From GCA-2733415 sp964276095 (lineage in GTDB: Bacteria > Bacteroidota > Bacteroidia > Flavobacteriales > Flavobacteriaceae), in assembly GCA_964276095.1 (NCBI GenBank), contig CAXYDR010000001.1, positions 1,054,001 to 1,118,000 on the forward strand: a stretch of DNA of 64,000 bases, read 5' to 3'. The notes under the pieces are model-generated. The model saw only the letters and a program-made list of their open reading frames with translations, did no database searches and was not told the DNA's origin. Position numbers and translations under genes: made by a program. This document shows positions 42,218 through 51,054 of the stretch, piece by piece (the stretch's first letter is position 1; every line of letters starts with the position of its first letter).

Positions 42218-42469
42218 TTTTCATATACTACTCGTAACTATAGTTACTAAAAAAAAGTATAAAAATTCATTCTAGCACCTCCCTATTTACTTTCAAAAAT
42301 CTATCAAACCGTATTACCCTCAATACATACCCAATCCCTCTGTAACATAATTAACTTTTTTTATTATAAAATGATTATCTTAGTTAGATAGAACAGACGA
42401 GCTTCCCCCACACTTTTCATTTCTTTTATATAGAACTTAATCCGCCTTAACAAGTTGACAGTTATACAT

Positions 42470-43714
42470 ATGAAAAAAATTGAACTTCATTGGCAAATAC
42501 TTATCGCTATTATTTTGGCCATATTATACGGACTGTTTTTAACAGAATATGTACGCTACATATCCTGGACTGGAGATATTTTTATGAAAAGTTTAAAAAT
42601 GGTTGTAGCTCCGTTAATTCTCACATCTATAGCCTCAGGGGTAGCCAATATCGGGAGCAGCGGTAATTTGGGTAAATTAGGACTAAAAACCGTTTCCTAT
42701 TATATACTCACAAGTGTTTTAGCCATTACAACCGGAATATTAATGGTTAACTTTATTCAGCCAGGTACTGGTGCTGATTTAGGATTGATACAAGAAGTTG
42801 AAGGACTAAGCATTGCCACAGAATCTTTTGGCGACACCTTAATCAATATTATTCCGAAAAATATTTTTGAAGCATTAGTAGAAAACCAAATGCTCTCCAT
42901 TATTTTCTTTGCCTTATTAGTTGGTTTTTTCATCACCCAATTAAATATTAAAAACAAAACATTTTTACTCAATTTTGCAAATGCTGGTTTTGAACTCATG
43001 ATGAAAATCACAAACCTTATTATCCGATTTACTCCCTTTGGAGTATTCGGAATAGTTGCTGCAACCATAGCAGAACAATCAGGAGATTCTGCTGCATTGA
43101 TTGGAATATCTAAACGATTAGGATTGTACATGATAACTGTACTATCCGCACTAATAATACATTCCTCAATAGTCCTTCCGTTAATTTTAAAGTTTTTCGG
43201 AAAAATAAATCCTTCCCTACATTTAAAATCAATGTCTATTCCGCTACTAACTGCTTTTTCCACTTCTTCCTCATCAGCCACACTACCTTTAACCATGGAT
43301 GCCATAGAAAATAAAGCAGGTGTTTCAAACAAAGTAACCAGTTTTGTACTTCCATTAGGAGCAACAATAAACATGGACGGCACAGCTCTTTATGAATGTA
43401 TAGCGGCAATGTTTATTGCTCAAGCCTATGGAATTGAATTAAGTTTTATAGAACAAATTATTGTAGTAGCCACTTCACTACTCGCCTCTATTGGCGCTGC
43501 TGGAATACCAATGGCTGGACTTGTTATGATTTCCGTGGTATTAACCGCTGTTGGCTTACCACTAGAAGGAATAGGTTTAATATTAGCCGTTGATAGGATT
43601 CTTGATATGTTTAGAACAGCTGTAAATGTTTGGAGTGATAGCTGTGGAGCTATTCTTATTGCTAAATCAGAAGGGGAATTACTGAATTACTCCAAAGATA
43701 AAACCGTAACTTAA
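42470..43714 (+). CDS. Dicarboxylate/amino acid:cation symporter
   Basis: A 414-residue DAACS (GltP/DctA-type) membrane transporter taking up glutamate, aspartate or C4-dicarboxylates with H+ or Na+. The ATG at 42470 gives a start MKKIELHWQILIAII; the ATG-like extension to 42455 is unlikely. Eight membrane helices plus two hairpins; serine-rich motif FSTSSSSATLP (about 270) and NMDGTALYECIAAMF (about 307), PMAGLVMISVVLTAVGLP and DRILDMFRTAVNVWSD with the substrate-binding Asp, Arg and Asn. The substrate is not fixed by these. Confidence 0.93.
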   Translation: MKKIELHWQILIAIILAILYGLFLTEYVRYISWTGDIFMKSLKMVVAPLILTSIASGVANIGSSGNLGKLGLKTVSYYILTSVLAITTGILMVNFIQPGTGADLGLIQEVEGLSIATESFGDTLINIIPKNIFEALVENQMLSIIFFALLVGFFITQLNIKNKTFLLNFANAGFELMMKITNLIIRFTPFGVFGIVAATIAEQSGDSAALIGISKRLGLYMITVLSALIIHSSIVLPLILKFFGKINPSLHLKSMSIPLLTAFSTSSSSATLPLTMDAIENKAGVSNKVTSFVLPLGATINMDGTALYECIAAMFIAQAYGIELSFIEQIIVVATSLLASIGAAGIPMAGLVMISVVLTAVGLPLEGIGLILAVDRILDMFRTAVNVWSDSCGAILIAKSEGELLNYSKDKTVT

Positions 43715-43775
43715 ACAACAGATTTTTCAATTAAAATTAAGCTTAAATCCACATTAACAATCATAATTAATTTAT

Positions 43776-44462
43776 ATGTACACAGGAAACAATCTATACC
43801 CTCAAGAGCTAAAATTGAATTTTGGAGAAACAACCTTAGAACTCGATGTGCCAGAAGGTGTTTGGAACCCTACTCCTCATGGAATGCTTTTAGGTAAAAC
43901 AATTGCCAATATAGATTTTAAAAACGCTGAAGTATTGGAGCTTGGTAGCGGGTGTGGCAACCATACTATTCTTATTTCTCATCAAAAACCAAAAAAACTA
44001 ACCGCAACAGAAATCAATCAGGACATACTTAATAATACACATCACAATCTATTAAAAAATAATATTAACCTACCTGTTGAGTACCTAGTAGCCGATTGGA
44101 CCCAAATAAATAAAACCCCTTTTGATGTACTTATCACCAACCCTCCATTTGTGAAATCAGGAAAACGCTATTACAGATATTTCATAGATACCTTAATAAA
44201 TGATGCGCACAAACTCATAAAACCAGGTGGAAGGCTAATTTTTATACAATCCAGTATGGCGGACATAAAAAGAAGCACAAACCTAATGAAGGAATGGGGC
44301 ATGGAAGTAAAGATTATTGGAGAACAAAAAGGTCCATTTCGAGATTATTATTTTGAAGACAAGGTATTCATGAATAATCTTGAAAAATTCCCTGGAGCTT
44401 ATGAGAAAATTAACAATCAATATATTGAAACCCTAGTCGTATTTGAAGCAACATTACCATAA
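43776..44462 (+). CDS. Class I SAM-dependent methyltransferase
   Basis: A 228-residue Rossmann-fold methyltransferase. SAM loop VLELGSGCGNHTI (about 50-62), acidic residue in LTATEINQDIL and the NPPF tetrapeptide in VLITNPPFVKSGK (about 119-130), which marks N-methyltransferases acting on amino groups of RNA bases, nucleic acids or glutamine. It resembles the RsmC/PrmA/TrmN6-like group. The exact target is not determinable. No SD visible; it sits alone after the transporter gene. Confidence 0.85.
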   Translation: MYTGNNLYPQELKLNFGETTLELDVPEGVWNPTPHGMLLGKTIANIDFKNAEVLELGSGCGNHTILISHQKPKKLTATEINQDILNNTHHNLLKNNINLPVEYLVADWTQINKTPFDVLITNPPFVKSGKRYYRYFIDTLINDAHKLIKPGGRLIFIQSSMADIKRSTNLMKEWGMEVKIIGEQKGPFRDYYFEDKVFMNNLEKFPGAYEKINNQYIETLVVFEATLP

Positions 44463-44652
44463 AAATATCATCAATGTAAAGTGAATTAATACTACCAACC
44501 AAACCCTACCTAATATATCTGGAGTACATATACCCACTCTCCATTCAAATGGAATAAATAAAAGAACTAAACAGGTACATAATTGCATTTTTTTAATAAC
44601 AGCCCAAATCAGAAATAGTTCTTCATTCTTCTAACACATCTTTTATAAAAAC

Positions 44653-44683
44653 AAAAAAGACCTACAGTTACCTGTAAGTCTTT
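44653..44683 (-). terminator. Terminator of left tRNA unit
   Basis: Minus strand AAAGACTTACAG-GTAA-CTGTAGGTCTTT followed by T-rich DNA; one G-T pair in a 12-bp stem. Confidence 0.8.
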
Positions 44684-44686
44684 CAG

Positions 44687-44760
44687 TGAGCCCTGAAGGA
44701 TTCGAACCTTCGACCGCCTCCTTAGAAGGGAGGTGCTCTATCCAGCTGAGCTAAGAGCCC
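44687..44760 (-). tRNA. tRNA-Arg(UCU), left copy
   Basis: 74 bases; acceptor GGGCTCT/TGAGCCC region, anticodon loop CTTCTAA, T arm AAGGTTCGAATCCTT. Identical to the copy at 45092. Confidence 0.97.
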
Positions 44761-44775
44761 TTAGCATTAATATTG

Positions 44776-44850
44776 TCGGGGTGGCAGGATTCGAACCTGC
44801 GACCTCCTCGTCCCAAACGAGGCGCGATGACCGGGCTACGCTACACCCCG
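44776..44850 (-). tRNA. tRNA-Pro(UGG), left copy
   Basis: 75 bases; acceptor CGGGGTG/CACCCCG, anticodon loop with TGG in GTTTGGGAC, T arm CAGGTTCGAATCCTG. Identical to the copy at 45181. Confidence 0.97.
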
Positions 44851-44867
44851 AATTAACCTTTATTTTC

Positions 44868-44900
44868 AGTGATATCAGGATTCAATCCCCAGACATTACA
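44868..44900 (-). pseudogene. Remnant of a tRNA-Ser
   Basis: At the position, in the left copy, equivalent to the 3' end of tRNA-Ser in the right copy (offset 405), the minus strand reads CTGGGGATTGAATCCTGATA, a decayed form of the T arm CCAGGGTTCGAATCCCTG. About 50 bases are missing between this and the promoter compared with the right copy, so only a fragment remains. Confidence 0.5.
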
Positions 44901-44936
44901 CTTAGTAAAGTTATTCGCAATATTAATTTGCGGTTG

Positions 44937-44967
44937 CAAATATACTTCTAGTTTCTCTATCCCACAA
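44937..44967 (-). promoter_or_regulatory. Promoter of the left tRNA unit
   Basis: Minus strand TTG (44965-44967), 20 bases, TATATTTG (44937-44944). Same surroundings as the promoter at 45391, diverged. Confidence 0.8.
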
Positions 44968-45057
44968 GGATTTTGACTACTATACTTACAGTAATTTTGA
45001 AAAATAATTTACGCTTTAAATTTGAACGAAAGAGAACACTAAAACTCTTATAAAAAC

Positions 45058-45088
45058 AAAAAAGACCTACAGTTACCTGTAAGTCTTT
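45058..45088 (-). terminator. Terminator of right tRNA unit
   Basis: Same hairpin as 44653-44683. Confidence 0.8.
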
Positions 45089-45091
45089 CAG

Positions 45092-45165
45092 TGAGCCCTG
45101 AAGGATTCGAACCTTCGACCGCCTCCTTAGAAGGGAGGTGCTCTATCCAGCTGAGCTAAGAGCCC
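45092..45165 (-). tRNA. tRNA-Arg(UCU), right copy
   Basis: Identical to the left copy. Confidence 0.97.
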
Positions 45166-45180
45166 TTAGCATTAATATTG

Positions 45181-45255
45181 TCGGGGTGGCAGGATTCGAA
45201 CCTGCGACCTCCTCGTCCCAAACGAGGCGCGATGACCGGGCTACGCTACACCCCG
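45181..45255 (-). tRNA. tRNA-Pro(UGG), right copy
   Basis: Identical to the left copy. Confidence 0.97.
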
Positions 45256-45270
45256 AATTAATTTTATTAG

Positions 45271-45357
45271 CGGAGAGACAGGGATTCGAACCCTGGGTAC
45301 CCGGATGGGTACGCTTGTTTAGCAAACAAGTCCTTTCGGCCACTCAGGCACCTCTCC
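45271..45357 (-). tRNA. tRNA-Ser(GCU)
   Basis: 87 bases, class II with long variable arm; acceptor GGAGAGG at the 5' end, anticodon arm CTTGT-TTGCTAA-ACAAG, T arm AGGGTTCGAATCCCT. First RNA of the right unit, transcribed Ser-Pro-Arg. Confidence 0.96.
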
Positions 45358-45390
45358 AATAAATCAATTCGCAACATTAATTTTCGGTTG

Positions 45391-45421
45391 CAAATCTACG
45401 TCTAGTTTCCTTTTCTCACAA
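45391..45421 (-). promoter_or_regulatory. Promoter of the right tRNA unit
   Basis: Minus strand TTG (45419-45421), 20 bases, TAGATTTG (45391-45398), 34 bases from tRNA-Ser. Confidence 0.8.
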
Positions 45422-45475
45422 GGTTTTTAATTGTTTTTTTTTGCTTTTTTTTTAATCAATTAACTGTCAATAGGT

Positions 45476-47530
45476 TTAGTCAGGATACTCAATCCGTAAA
45501 TGATACATATTGATCAGTTTATGCTTCAAAACCTTTTTTATAACTTCAATTTCTTTAAAAGTAATGTCTGCATTTAAAAACTGCCCTTCATTTTTTTGCT
45601 TTTCAATAATCTGATCTACAAAATTACTTATTTTAGTATAATCAGGATTTTTAATACTTTTTGACGCAGCTTCTACACTATCACACATCATTAGTATAGA
45701 TGTTTCTTTAGAGAATGGCTTAGGCCCTTTGTATTGAAAATCTTCCACATTAACTTCCCCCTCTTTGTTATTTTTCTCTAAACTATAAAAATAATAGACT
45801 AAACTTGTACCATGATGGGTTCTAATAAAATCAATAACTCTGTCTGGTATATTGTGCTTTTTAGCAATTTCAATTCCATTTAACACATGATCAATAATGA
45901 TTCTAGCACTTTCCTTAGGACCTAATTCATTATGTGGATTAATTCCATTGCTTTGATTTTCTATAAAGTAAGTTGGCTCCTTCATTTTACCAATATCATG
46001 ATATAATGCTCCTACCCTAACCAACATAGCGTTTGCTCCAATTTCGTTTGCTGCCGCTTCTGCCAGATTAGCTACATTTAAAGAATGATGAAACGTTCCC
46101 GGAGCTTTATCTGCTAAAAGTTTTAATAGTTTAGAATTCGTGTCTGACAACTCTAATAAAGATACATCAGAAACTAATCCGAATATTTTTTCATAAATAT
46201 AAATTAATGGCTGAGCAAATAACATTGCTAATCCGCATAAAATAAATAGTCCAAAAGTTTCCCATTTTAACTCCGTTATATTTCCTTCATGAATAATGTA
46301 AAATGAAAAATAAGCAACTATATATACCCCAGTAATTTGAGCTACCGACACAAATAAATTAACTCTTTTATACAACTCCGATACTGTCAATATTGTTATG
46401 ATACCTGCAATAATTTGTAAAAACATATATTCATAACTATTCGGCACAATAAACCCTAATAACAACACCGTAATTACATGAGTAAACAAACCTAATCTAG
46501 CATCAAAAAAAGCTTTTAATATCAGTGGTAAAATACACAATGGAACTATGTATAAATAAGCAGGTTGGAATTTTAAAATAACCGTAGTGATAAATATCAT
46601 TAAAATGATATTGAAGAAAATGAACGTGAATTTTCTATTATTCCTATAAATAGAAATTCGATATTTCTTCAAAAATAAAATTAGCATTAATAATGCTAAA
46701 ACTACAAGGATCACATATCCCAGAACTATCCAATTGTAATTTGACTCATTCCACAATTGAGAAGCATACAACTCTTTTAAAGACTGTAGTTTTTGAAGTT
46801 TTTCTCCTTCAACTACCTCTCCCTTAGATATCACAATTGCATTTTCTTTTACCAAGCCTACAGTAGGTAATATCTTACTTTTTTCTTGTTCATAAACCTC
46901 CTCATTAAAGGCTATATCAAAACTTACATTAGCTTTTATGTTATTAAAAAACAATGCAGTAAAGTAATTTTTATACGGATTAAAAATTGAATCTGAAAAA
47001 TTTCTTTGAACAGACTCTTGTATATTCTCTGTAACTAATAAATTTGAGAATACATAATTTTTTGCTGCTCCAGAATTTTTAACTTTTAAAACAATTTCCT
47101 TTTCATTTTCTACTGAAATATCCTCTCCTAATAATCCAATTTTATAAATTTCAGAAATTGTTTTATCTAATTTTATTTTGGACTGTTTTTTAAAAGCTGA
47201 ATTTAATGAATCTGGAAAAGTTAACTCAAATTCCTTTAATAATTTTTGAGCAGAATTTATAGCAACTATAGTATCTAACGTGAAATAATAAGGAATGTTT
47301 TCTTTCAATAACTCCTCCTCAATATTAATTTGCGCTGTAGTTTTCTGAATAGCAAAATCAAAAGGAGAATATAAATTTTCATTTTGCCATACTTTTCCCT
47401 TCTCAAAATTATACTTAAACACCCCTCCTTTAGGGAAAAGATACACAATAAATAATGTAGAAATAACAAACAAAAAAATCTTGTATATCAGTGAATGATG
47501 TTTGTATATAGCGCTAAGGAATTTTTTCAT
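45476..47530 (-). CDS. PgpH-like 7TM HD-domain phosphohydrolase
   Basis: A 684-residue membrane phosphodiesterase of the 7TMR-HD type. An N-terminal membrane helix (17-33) is followed by an extracytoplasmic domain (to about 265), seven helices (about 265-440) and a cytoplasmic HD domain whose metal ligands are seen in FHHSLNVANLAEAA, YHDIGKM and the HHGTSLVYYFY region. Relatives such as Listeria PgpH hydrolyse cyclic di-AMP. That would fit if a diadenylate cyclase is made elsewhere, which cannot be seen. Monocistronic, divergent from the thiolase gene. Confidence 0.9.
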   Translation of the reverse strand: MKKFLSAIYKHHSLIYKIFLFVISTLFIVYLFPKGGVFKYNFEKGKVWQNENLYSPFDFAIQKTTAQINIEEELLKENIPYYFTLDTIVAINSAQKLLKEFELTFPDSLNSAFKKQSKIKLDKTISEIYKIGLLGEDISVENEKEIVLKVKNSGAAKNYVFSNLLVTENIQESVQRNFSDSIFNPYKNYFTALFFNNIKANVSFDIAFNEEVYEQEKSKILPTVGLVKENAIVISKGEVVEGEKLQKLQSLKELYASQLWNESNYNWIVLGYVILVVLALLMLILFLKKYRISIYRNNRKFTFIFFNIILMIFITTVILKFQPAYLYIVPLCILPLILKAFFDARLGLFTHVITVLLLGFIVPNSYEYMFLQIIAGIITILTVSELYKRVNLFVSVAQITGVYIVAYFSFYIIHEGNITELKWETFGLFILCGLAMLFAQPLIYIYEKIFGLVSDVSLLELSDTNSKLLKLLADKAPGTFHHSLNVANLAEAAANEIGANAMLVRVGALYHDIGKMKEPTYFIENQSNGINPHNELGPKESARIIIDHVLNGIEIAKKHNIPDRVIDFIRTHHGTSLVYYFYSLEKNNKEGEVNVEDFQYKGPKPFSKETSILMMCDSVEAASKSIKNPDYTKISNFVDQIIEKQKNEGQFLNADITFKEIEVIKKVLKHKLINMYHLRIEYPD

Positions 47531-47705
47531 AATTAATTGGTAATTACTTCAAAAATAGGAAAATTAAAACTTGATGATTGATTATGAATCCATTTTTAAA
47601 TCAATTTGCATAAATCAACCCAAATATTGTTTACAAACAAGATAAAAAATCATTAAATTCGCAGACATATAATCGAATAAAAAAAAACATAAAATCATAA
47701 ATATC

Positions 47706-48884
47706 ATGAGCACAAAAGTCGTTATCGTTTCAGCAGCAAGAACTCCAATAGGAAGTTTTTTAGGAAGTTTATCTACAGTACCTGCTACAAAATTAGGAGC
47801 CATTGCTATCAAAGGAGCCTTATCTAAAGCTAATATAACTGCTGATCAGGTTGATGAAGTTATCATGGGAAATGTAGTGCAAGCTGGTAACGGACAAGCT
47901 CCTGCTAGACAAGCTGCAATTTACGCTGGTATTTCTAATGAAGTACCTGCAACAACAATCAATAAAGTTTGTGCTTCAGGAATGAAAGCAGTTATGCAAG
48001 GTGCACAAGCTATTATAAGTGGTGATGCTGAAGTTGTAGTTGCTGGTGGTATGGAAAATATGAGTTTAATCCCTCATTATTTCCAAGCGCGTTCTGCTAC
48101 AAAATTTGGACCTTCAAAAATGCAAGATGGTATGCAAGTTGACGGTTTAGTTGATGCTTACGGTCAAGAAGCTATGGGAGTATATGCTGATGCTTGTGCT
48201 GCTAAATATGAAATTACAAGAGAAGAGCAAGATGCTTTTGCAATTGAGTCTTATAAAAGATCTACTGAAGCATGGGATGCTGGAAAATTCAATAATGAAG
48301 TTGTTCCTGTTGAGGTGCCACAACGAAGAGGTGAGCCAGTTATCGTTTCTCAAGATGAAGAATATTCTAACGTAAGACTTGATAAAATCCCTTCTTTACG
48401 TCCTGCTTTCTCAAAAGACGGTACCGCTACAGCTGCTAATTCATCTACAATTAATGATGGTGCTGGAGCAGTAGTTTTAATGTCAGAAGCAAAAGCAAAA
48501 GAATTAGGTTTAACTCCATTAGCAACTATCACTGGTTATGCTGATGCTGCGCAAGAACCAAAATGGTTTACTACTGCACCTGCAAAAGCTTTACCAAAAG
48601 CCTTAGCCAAAGCAAATACTTCAATTGACAATGTTGATTATTTTGAATTTAACGAAGCTTTTTCTGTTGTTGGTTTAGCGAACATGAAAATATTAGGATT
48701 AAACAATAGCAATGTAAATGTTAACGGTGGAGCTGTTTCTTTAGGACACCCATTAGGATGTTCTGGAGTACGTATCTTAATTACACTATTAAACGTATTA
48801 GAGCAAAACGATGCAAAAACCGGAGCCGCTGCAATTTGTAACGGTGGTGGTGGTGCTTCTGCAATTGTAATTGAAAGAGCTTAA
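47706..48884 (+). CDS. Acetyl-CoA C-acetyltransferase (thiolase)
   Basis: A 392-residue thiolase joining or splitting acetoacetyl-CoA. The nucleophilic cysteine is in NKVCASGMKAV (about residue 88), the histidine in FNEAFSVVGL (as EAF motif) and GHPLGCSGVRI, and the final glycine loop CNGGGGASAIVI. It is closer to the biosynthetic AtoB/PhaA type than to FadA by its length and loops, but no chain-length claim is made. 14 bases ahead of the NlpC/P60 gene. Start at the ATG after an AT-rich leader. Confidence 0.94.
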   Translation: MSTKVVIVSAARTPIGSFLGSLSTVPATKLGAIAIKGALSKANITADQVDEVIMGNVVQAGNGQAPARQAAIYAGISNEVPATTINKVCASGMKAVMQGAQAIISGDAEVVVAGGMENMSLIPHYFQARSATKFGPSKMQDGMQVDGLVDAYGQEAMGVYADACAAKYEITREEQDAFAIESYKRSTEAWDAGKFNNEVVPVEVPQRRGEPVIVSQDEEYSNVRLDKIPSLRPAFSKDGTATAANSSTINDGAGAVVLMSEAKAKELGLTPLATITGYADAAQEPKWFTTAPAKALPKALAKANTSIDNVDYFEFNEAFSVVGLANMKILGLNNSNVNVNGGAVSLGHPLGCSGVRILITLLNVLEQNDAKTGAAAICNGGGGASAIVIERA

Positions 48885-48898
48885 AAAATAAGTTATTA

Positions 48899-49648
48899 AT
48901 GCAATACGGAATCTCACATTTAAGCATTGTCCCCTTAAGGTATGAACCATCAGACCCTAGTGAACTAGTTTCACAGGTTCTATATGGCGATTGCTTTAAA
49001 GTGCTAGAACAGCGTAAAAAATGGAGTAAAATCAGACTTGCATTTGATAATTACGAAGGCTGGATTGACAACAAACAATATATAGAGATTACAGAAGATA
49101 TGTATAAAAACTTATCTTCTGAATCTTTAAAAGTTTCTGCTGACCTAGTAGAATACATCACTACTGAAAAAGGCCACCTAAACCTTATTCCATTAGGAGC
49201 TACATTAAACGGACTAGCTCTATTAAACCATGATTTTGATGGAGATTTCATTACTGGAAAACAACCAAAGGAAAAACTAATTGAATCTGCATTTATGTAT
49301 TTAAATGCACCCTATTTATGGGGAGGAAAAACACCTTTTGGAATTGATTGTAGCGGTTTTACCCAAATGGTTTATAAGTTAAATGGTTATAAAATTTTCA
49401 GAGATGCTTCACAACAAGCAACTCAAGGAGAAGCTTTAAGTTTTATTGAAGAAAGCGAGCCAGGGGATCTAGCCTTTTTTGACAATAGCGAAGGTGTAAT
49501 AACTCATGTAGGTATTATCATGAAAGACAATTATATCATTCACGCACACGGTTGTGTACGAGTTGATAGATTAGACCATACTGGAATTTTCAATACAGAA
49601 AGAAATGTTCATACTCATAAACTAAGGGTTATTAAACATATAGTTTAA
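48899..49648 (+). CDS. NlpC/P60 cell-wall peptidase with SH3 domains
   Basis: A 249-residue protein. Two bacterial SH3-like repeats (about 5-60 and 70-110; GDCFKVLEQRKKWSKIRL) precede an NlpC/P60 domain with catalytic Cys in GIDCSGFTQMVY (about 142), His in THVGIIM and HAHG. It cleaves peptide stems of peptidoglycan (gamma-D-Glu-diamino acid). No signal peptide is evident, as in other Bacteroidetes C40 proteins of this kind. Probably cotranscribed with the thiolase gene; that pairing has no obvious meaning. Confidence 0.9.
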   Translation: MQYGISHLSIVPLRYEPSDPSELVSQVLYGDCFKVLEQRKKWSKIRLAFDNYEGWIDNKQYIEITEDMYKNLSSESLKVSADLVEYITTEKGHLNLIPLGATLNGLALLNHDFDGDFITGKQPKEKLIESAFMYLNAPYLWGGKTPFGIDCSGFTQMVYKLNGYKIFRDASQQATQGEALSFIEESEPGDLAFFDNSEGVITHVGIIMKDNYIIHAHGCVRVDRLDHTGIFNTERNVHTHKLRVIKHIV

Positions 49649-49672
49649 ACATATTTTTATTTATAAAAAAAA

Positions 49673-49710
49673 CAATAAAAAAAAGGAGCAATTGCTCCCT
49701 TTTTTTATTG
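49673..49710. terminator. Bidirectional terminator
   Basis: GGAGCAA/TTGCTCC core extended by A/T runs on both sides, between converging genes. Confidence 0.92.
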
Positions 49711-49729
49711 TTTTAATCTTATAAATAAA

Positions 49730-50968
49730 TTAAAGCGACTCTAACAAGGCTTTCATTTCTTTAAATTTAGCTGTTTCCCCTAACACACTATATATCCCTT
49801 TTAAAGTTTGAGCAGCATTTTGATTTTTTGGATCTATACTCAATATTTTTTCCAGGTATGGTTTAGCTTCTTTATATATTGAACTTCTTTTTTCCTGTAA
49901 GACATCATACTTTTTGTTATCAGCAGAAGATGTTCCTAAAGAATTCATTTCTTCTACCAAAGCAGCCTCTTCATTTAAAATTAGAGCTGCCAAATTAAAG
50001 TTTGCATCAATATTATCTGGTTTTAATTCTAAACTTTTTTGATAATATTTTTTTGCAGAAACAACATCTTCTTGTTCAGCAGCAATTACTCCTAGATTAT
50101 AAAACAAAGAAGAGTTTGTTGGGTCCTGCTTTACAGCTACCTCCATTAATTCTTTAAATTTATCTTTTCTATCTATTTTCAGATACAAATTAGCTTCAGT
50201 TAGTAATAAGTTCAAATCTGAAGGGGCATTTAACCTTGCCTCTTTAATCGCCTCGATTGCAGCTTCGGTATTACCTAAATTAGCATGCATAAATGCAATG
50301 TTCTTAATAATATTCGGCAATAATGATTTAGTTTCTCTTTCAGAAGGCTTTATATGAGTTCCTGTTTTTAAAGCAATAGCTCTCATTGACTTACTTGGAA
50401 AAACCTCATCTTTCTTAGTTATTTTATCATAAGCTACAAATTCGGTTCTTACTCCTGTATATCCCTTATCTTTTAACTCAATATACATTGGTAATGCCTT
50501 CTCATACTCTTTAGCATTCACATAACCAGAAGAGGCATAGTACAGGTATTCTAAATCTCCAGATAACCTATATGCTGTATATAATTTTTCTGCATAAATT
50601 TTATTTTTTTTCTGCTTTTGATCTTTTATAGCCTCGTTAACAAGTGAGTTTGTTTTTTCTGTTTTTAATGTATTAATTTCGGCTGCATATTTTGAAGTTT
50701 TATTAGCTTCAAACTCTATTAAAGAAGAAATTATTTCATCATAGTTTTTGCCATTCAACATTACTTTAGCTTTTAAATAATAAAACTTAGCTTTAGTTTT
50801 ATCATCCGCATTAGAAATAACAGCTTCTGCAGTAGTAATTAATGACTTAGTTTCACTAAATTTTTCAGATTTAACAGCTTTCTCTATAGCTTTAACTTCA
50901 TTTTTCTGTGCAAATGCAAGACTTGTTAACCCTAACAATGCTAATGCTAATACTTGTTTCTTCATCAT
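49730..50968 (-). CDS. Exported TPR protein
   Basis: A 412-residue periplasmic or envelope protein: signal peptide MMKKQVLALALLGLTSLAFAQ, then at least eight tetratricopeptide-like repeats (for example FYLKAKVMLNGKNYDEIISSL, FMHANLGNTEAAIEAIKEARLNAP, FYNLGVIAAEQEDVVSAKKYYQKSLELKP, DANFNLAALILNEEA). It has no enzyme domain and may be a scaffold. It lies directly behind gyrA in the same direction but the gyrA terminator separates them. Role unknown. Confidence 0.85.
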   Translation of the reverse strand: MMKKQVLALALLGLTSLAFAQKNEVKAIEKAVKSEKFSETKSLITTAEAVISNADDKTKAKFYYLKAKVMLNGKNYDEIISSLIEFEANKTSKYAAEINTLKTEKTNSLVNEAIKDQKQKKNKIYAEKLYTAYRLSGDLEYLYYASSGYVNAKEYEKALPMYIELKDKGYTGVRTEFVAYDKITKKDEVFPSKSMRAIALKTGTHIKPSERETKSLLPNIIKNIAFMHANLGNTEAAIEAIKEARLNAPSDLNLLLTEANLYLKIDRKDKFKELMEVAVKQDPTNSSLFYNLGVIAAEQEDVVSAKKYYQKSLELKPDNIDANFNLAALILNEEAALVEEMNSLGTSSADNKKYDVLQEKRSSIYKEAKPYLEKILSIDPKNQNAAQTLKGIYSVLGETAKFKEMKALLESL

Positions 50969-50986
50969 ATTCTTTTTTTGGGATAT

Positions 50987-51029
50987 AAAAAAACCACATA
51001 CTGCTAATTACTAACGAATATGTGGTTTT
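50987..51029 (-). terminator. Terminator of gyrA
   Basis: AAAACCACATA / TATGTGGTTTT stem with an 18-base loop, and a T run on the minus strand. Confidence 0.75.
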
Positions 51030-51054
51030 GGTTTTATAAAATTTAATTTATTTT

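Larger units (their letters stand above)
44643..44856. repeat. Direct repeat (left copy) of the tRNA Arg-Pro unit
   Basis: 214 bases repeated exactly at 45048-45261 (offset 405). Contains the minus-strand terminator, tRNA-Arg and tRNA-Pro. Confidence 0.95.
45048..45261. repeat. Direct repeat (right copy) of the tRNA Arg-Pro unit
   Basis: Exact duplicate of 44643-44856. The similarity continues in weaker form past the tRNA-Ser into the promoter. Confidence 0.95.

Noticed and set aside
42757..43383. 208-residue minus-strand ORF inside the transporter gene.
   Set aside because: Antisense shadow of a strongly recognised symporter.
45138..45362. Open frame reading VAGFEPATSSSQTRRDD, which looks like a gene (twice, also at 44733).
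   Set aside because: It is a translation of tRNA-Pro and tRNA-Ser genes, a well-known false ORF.
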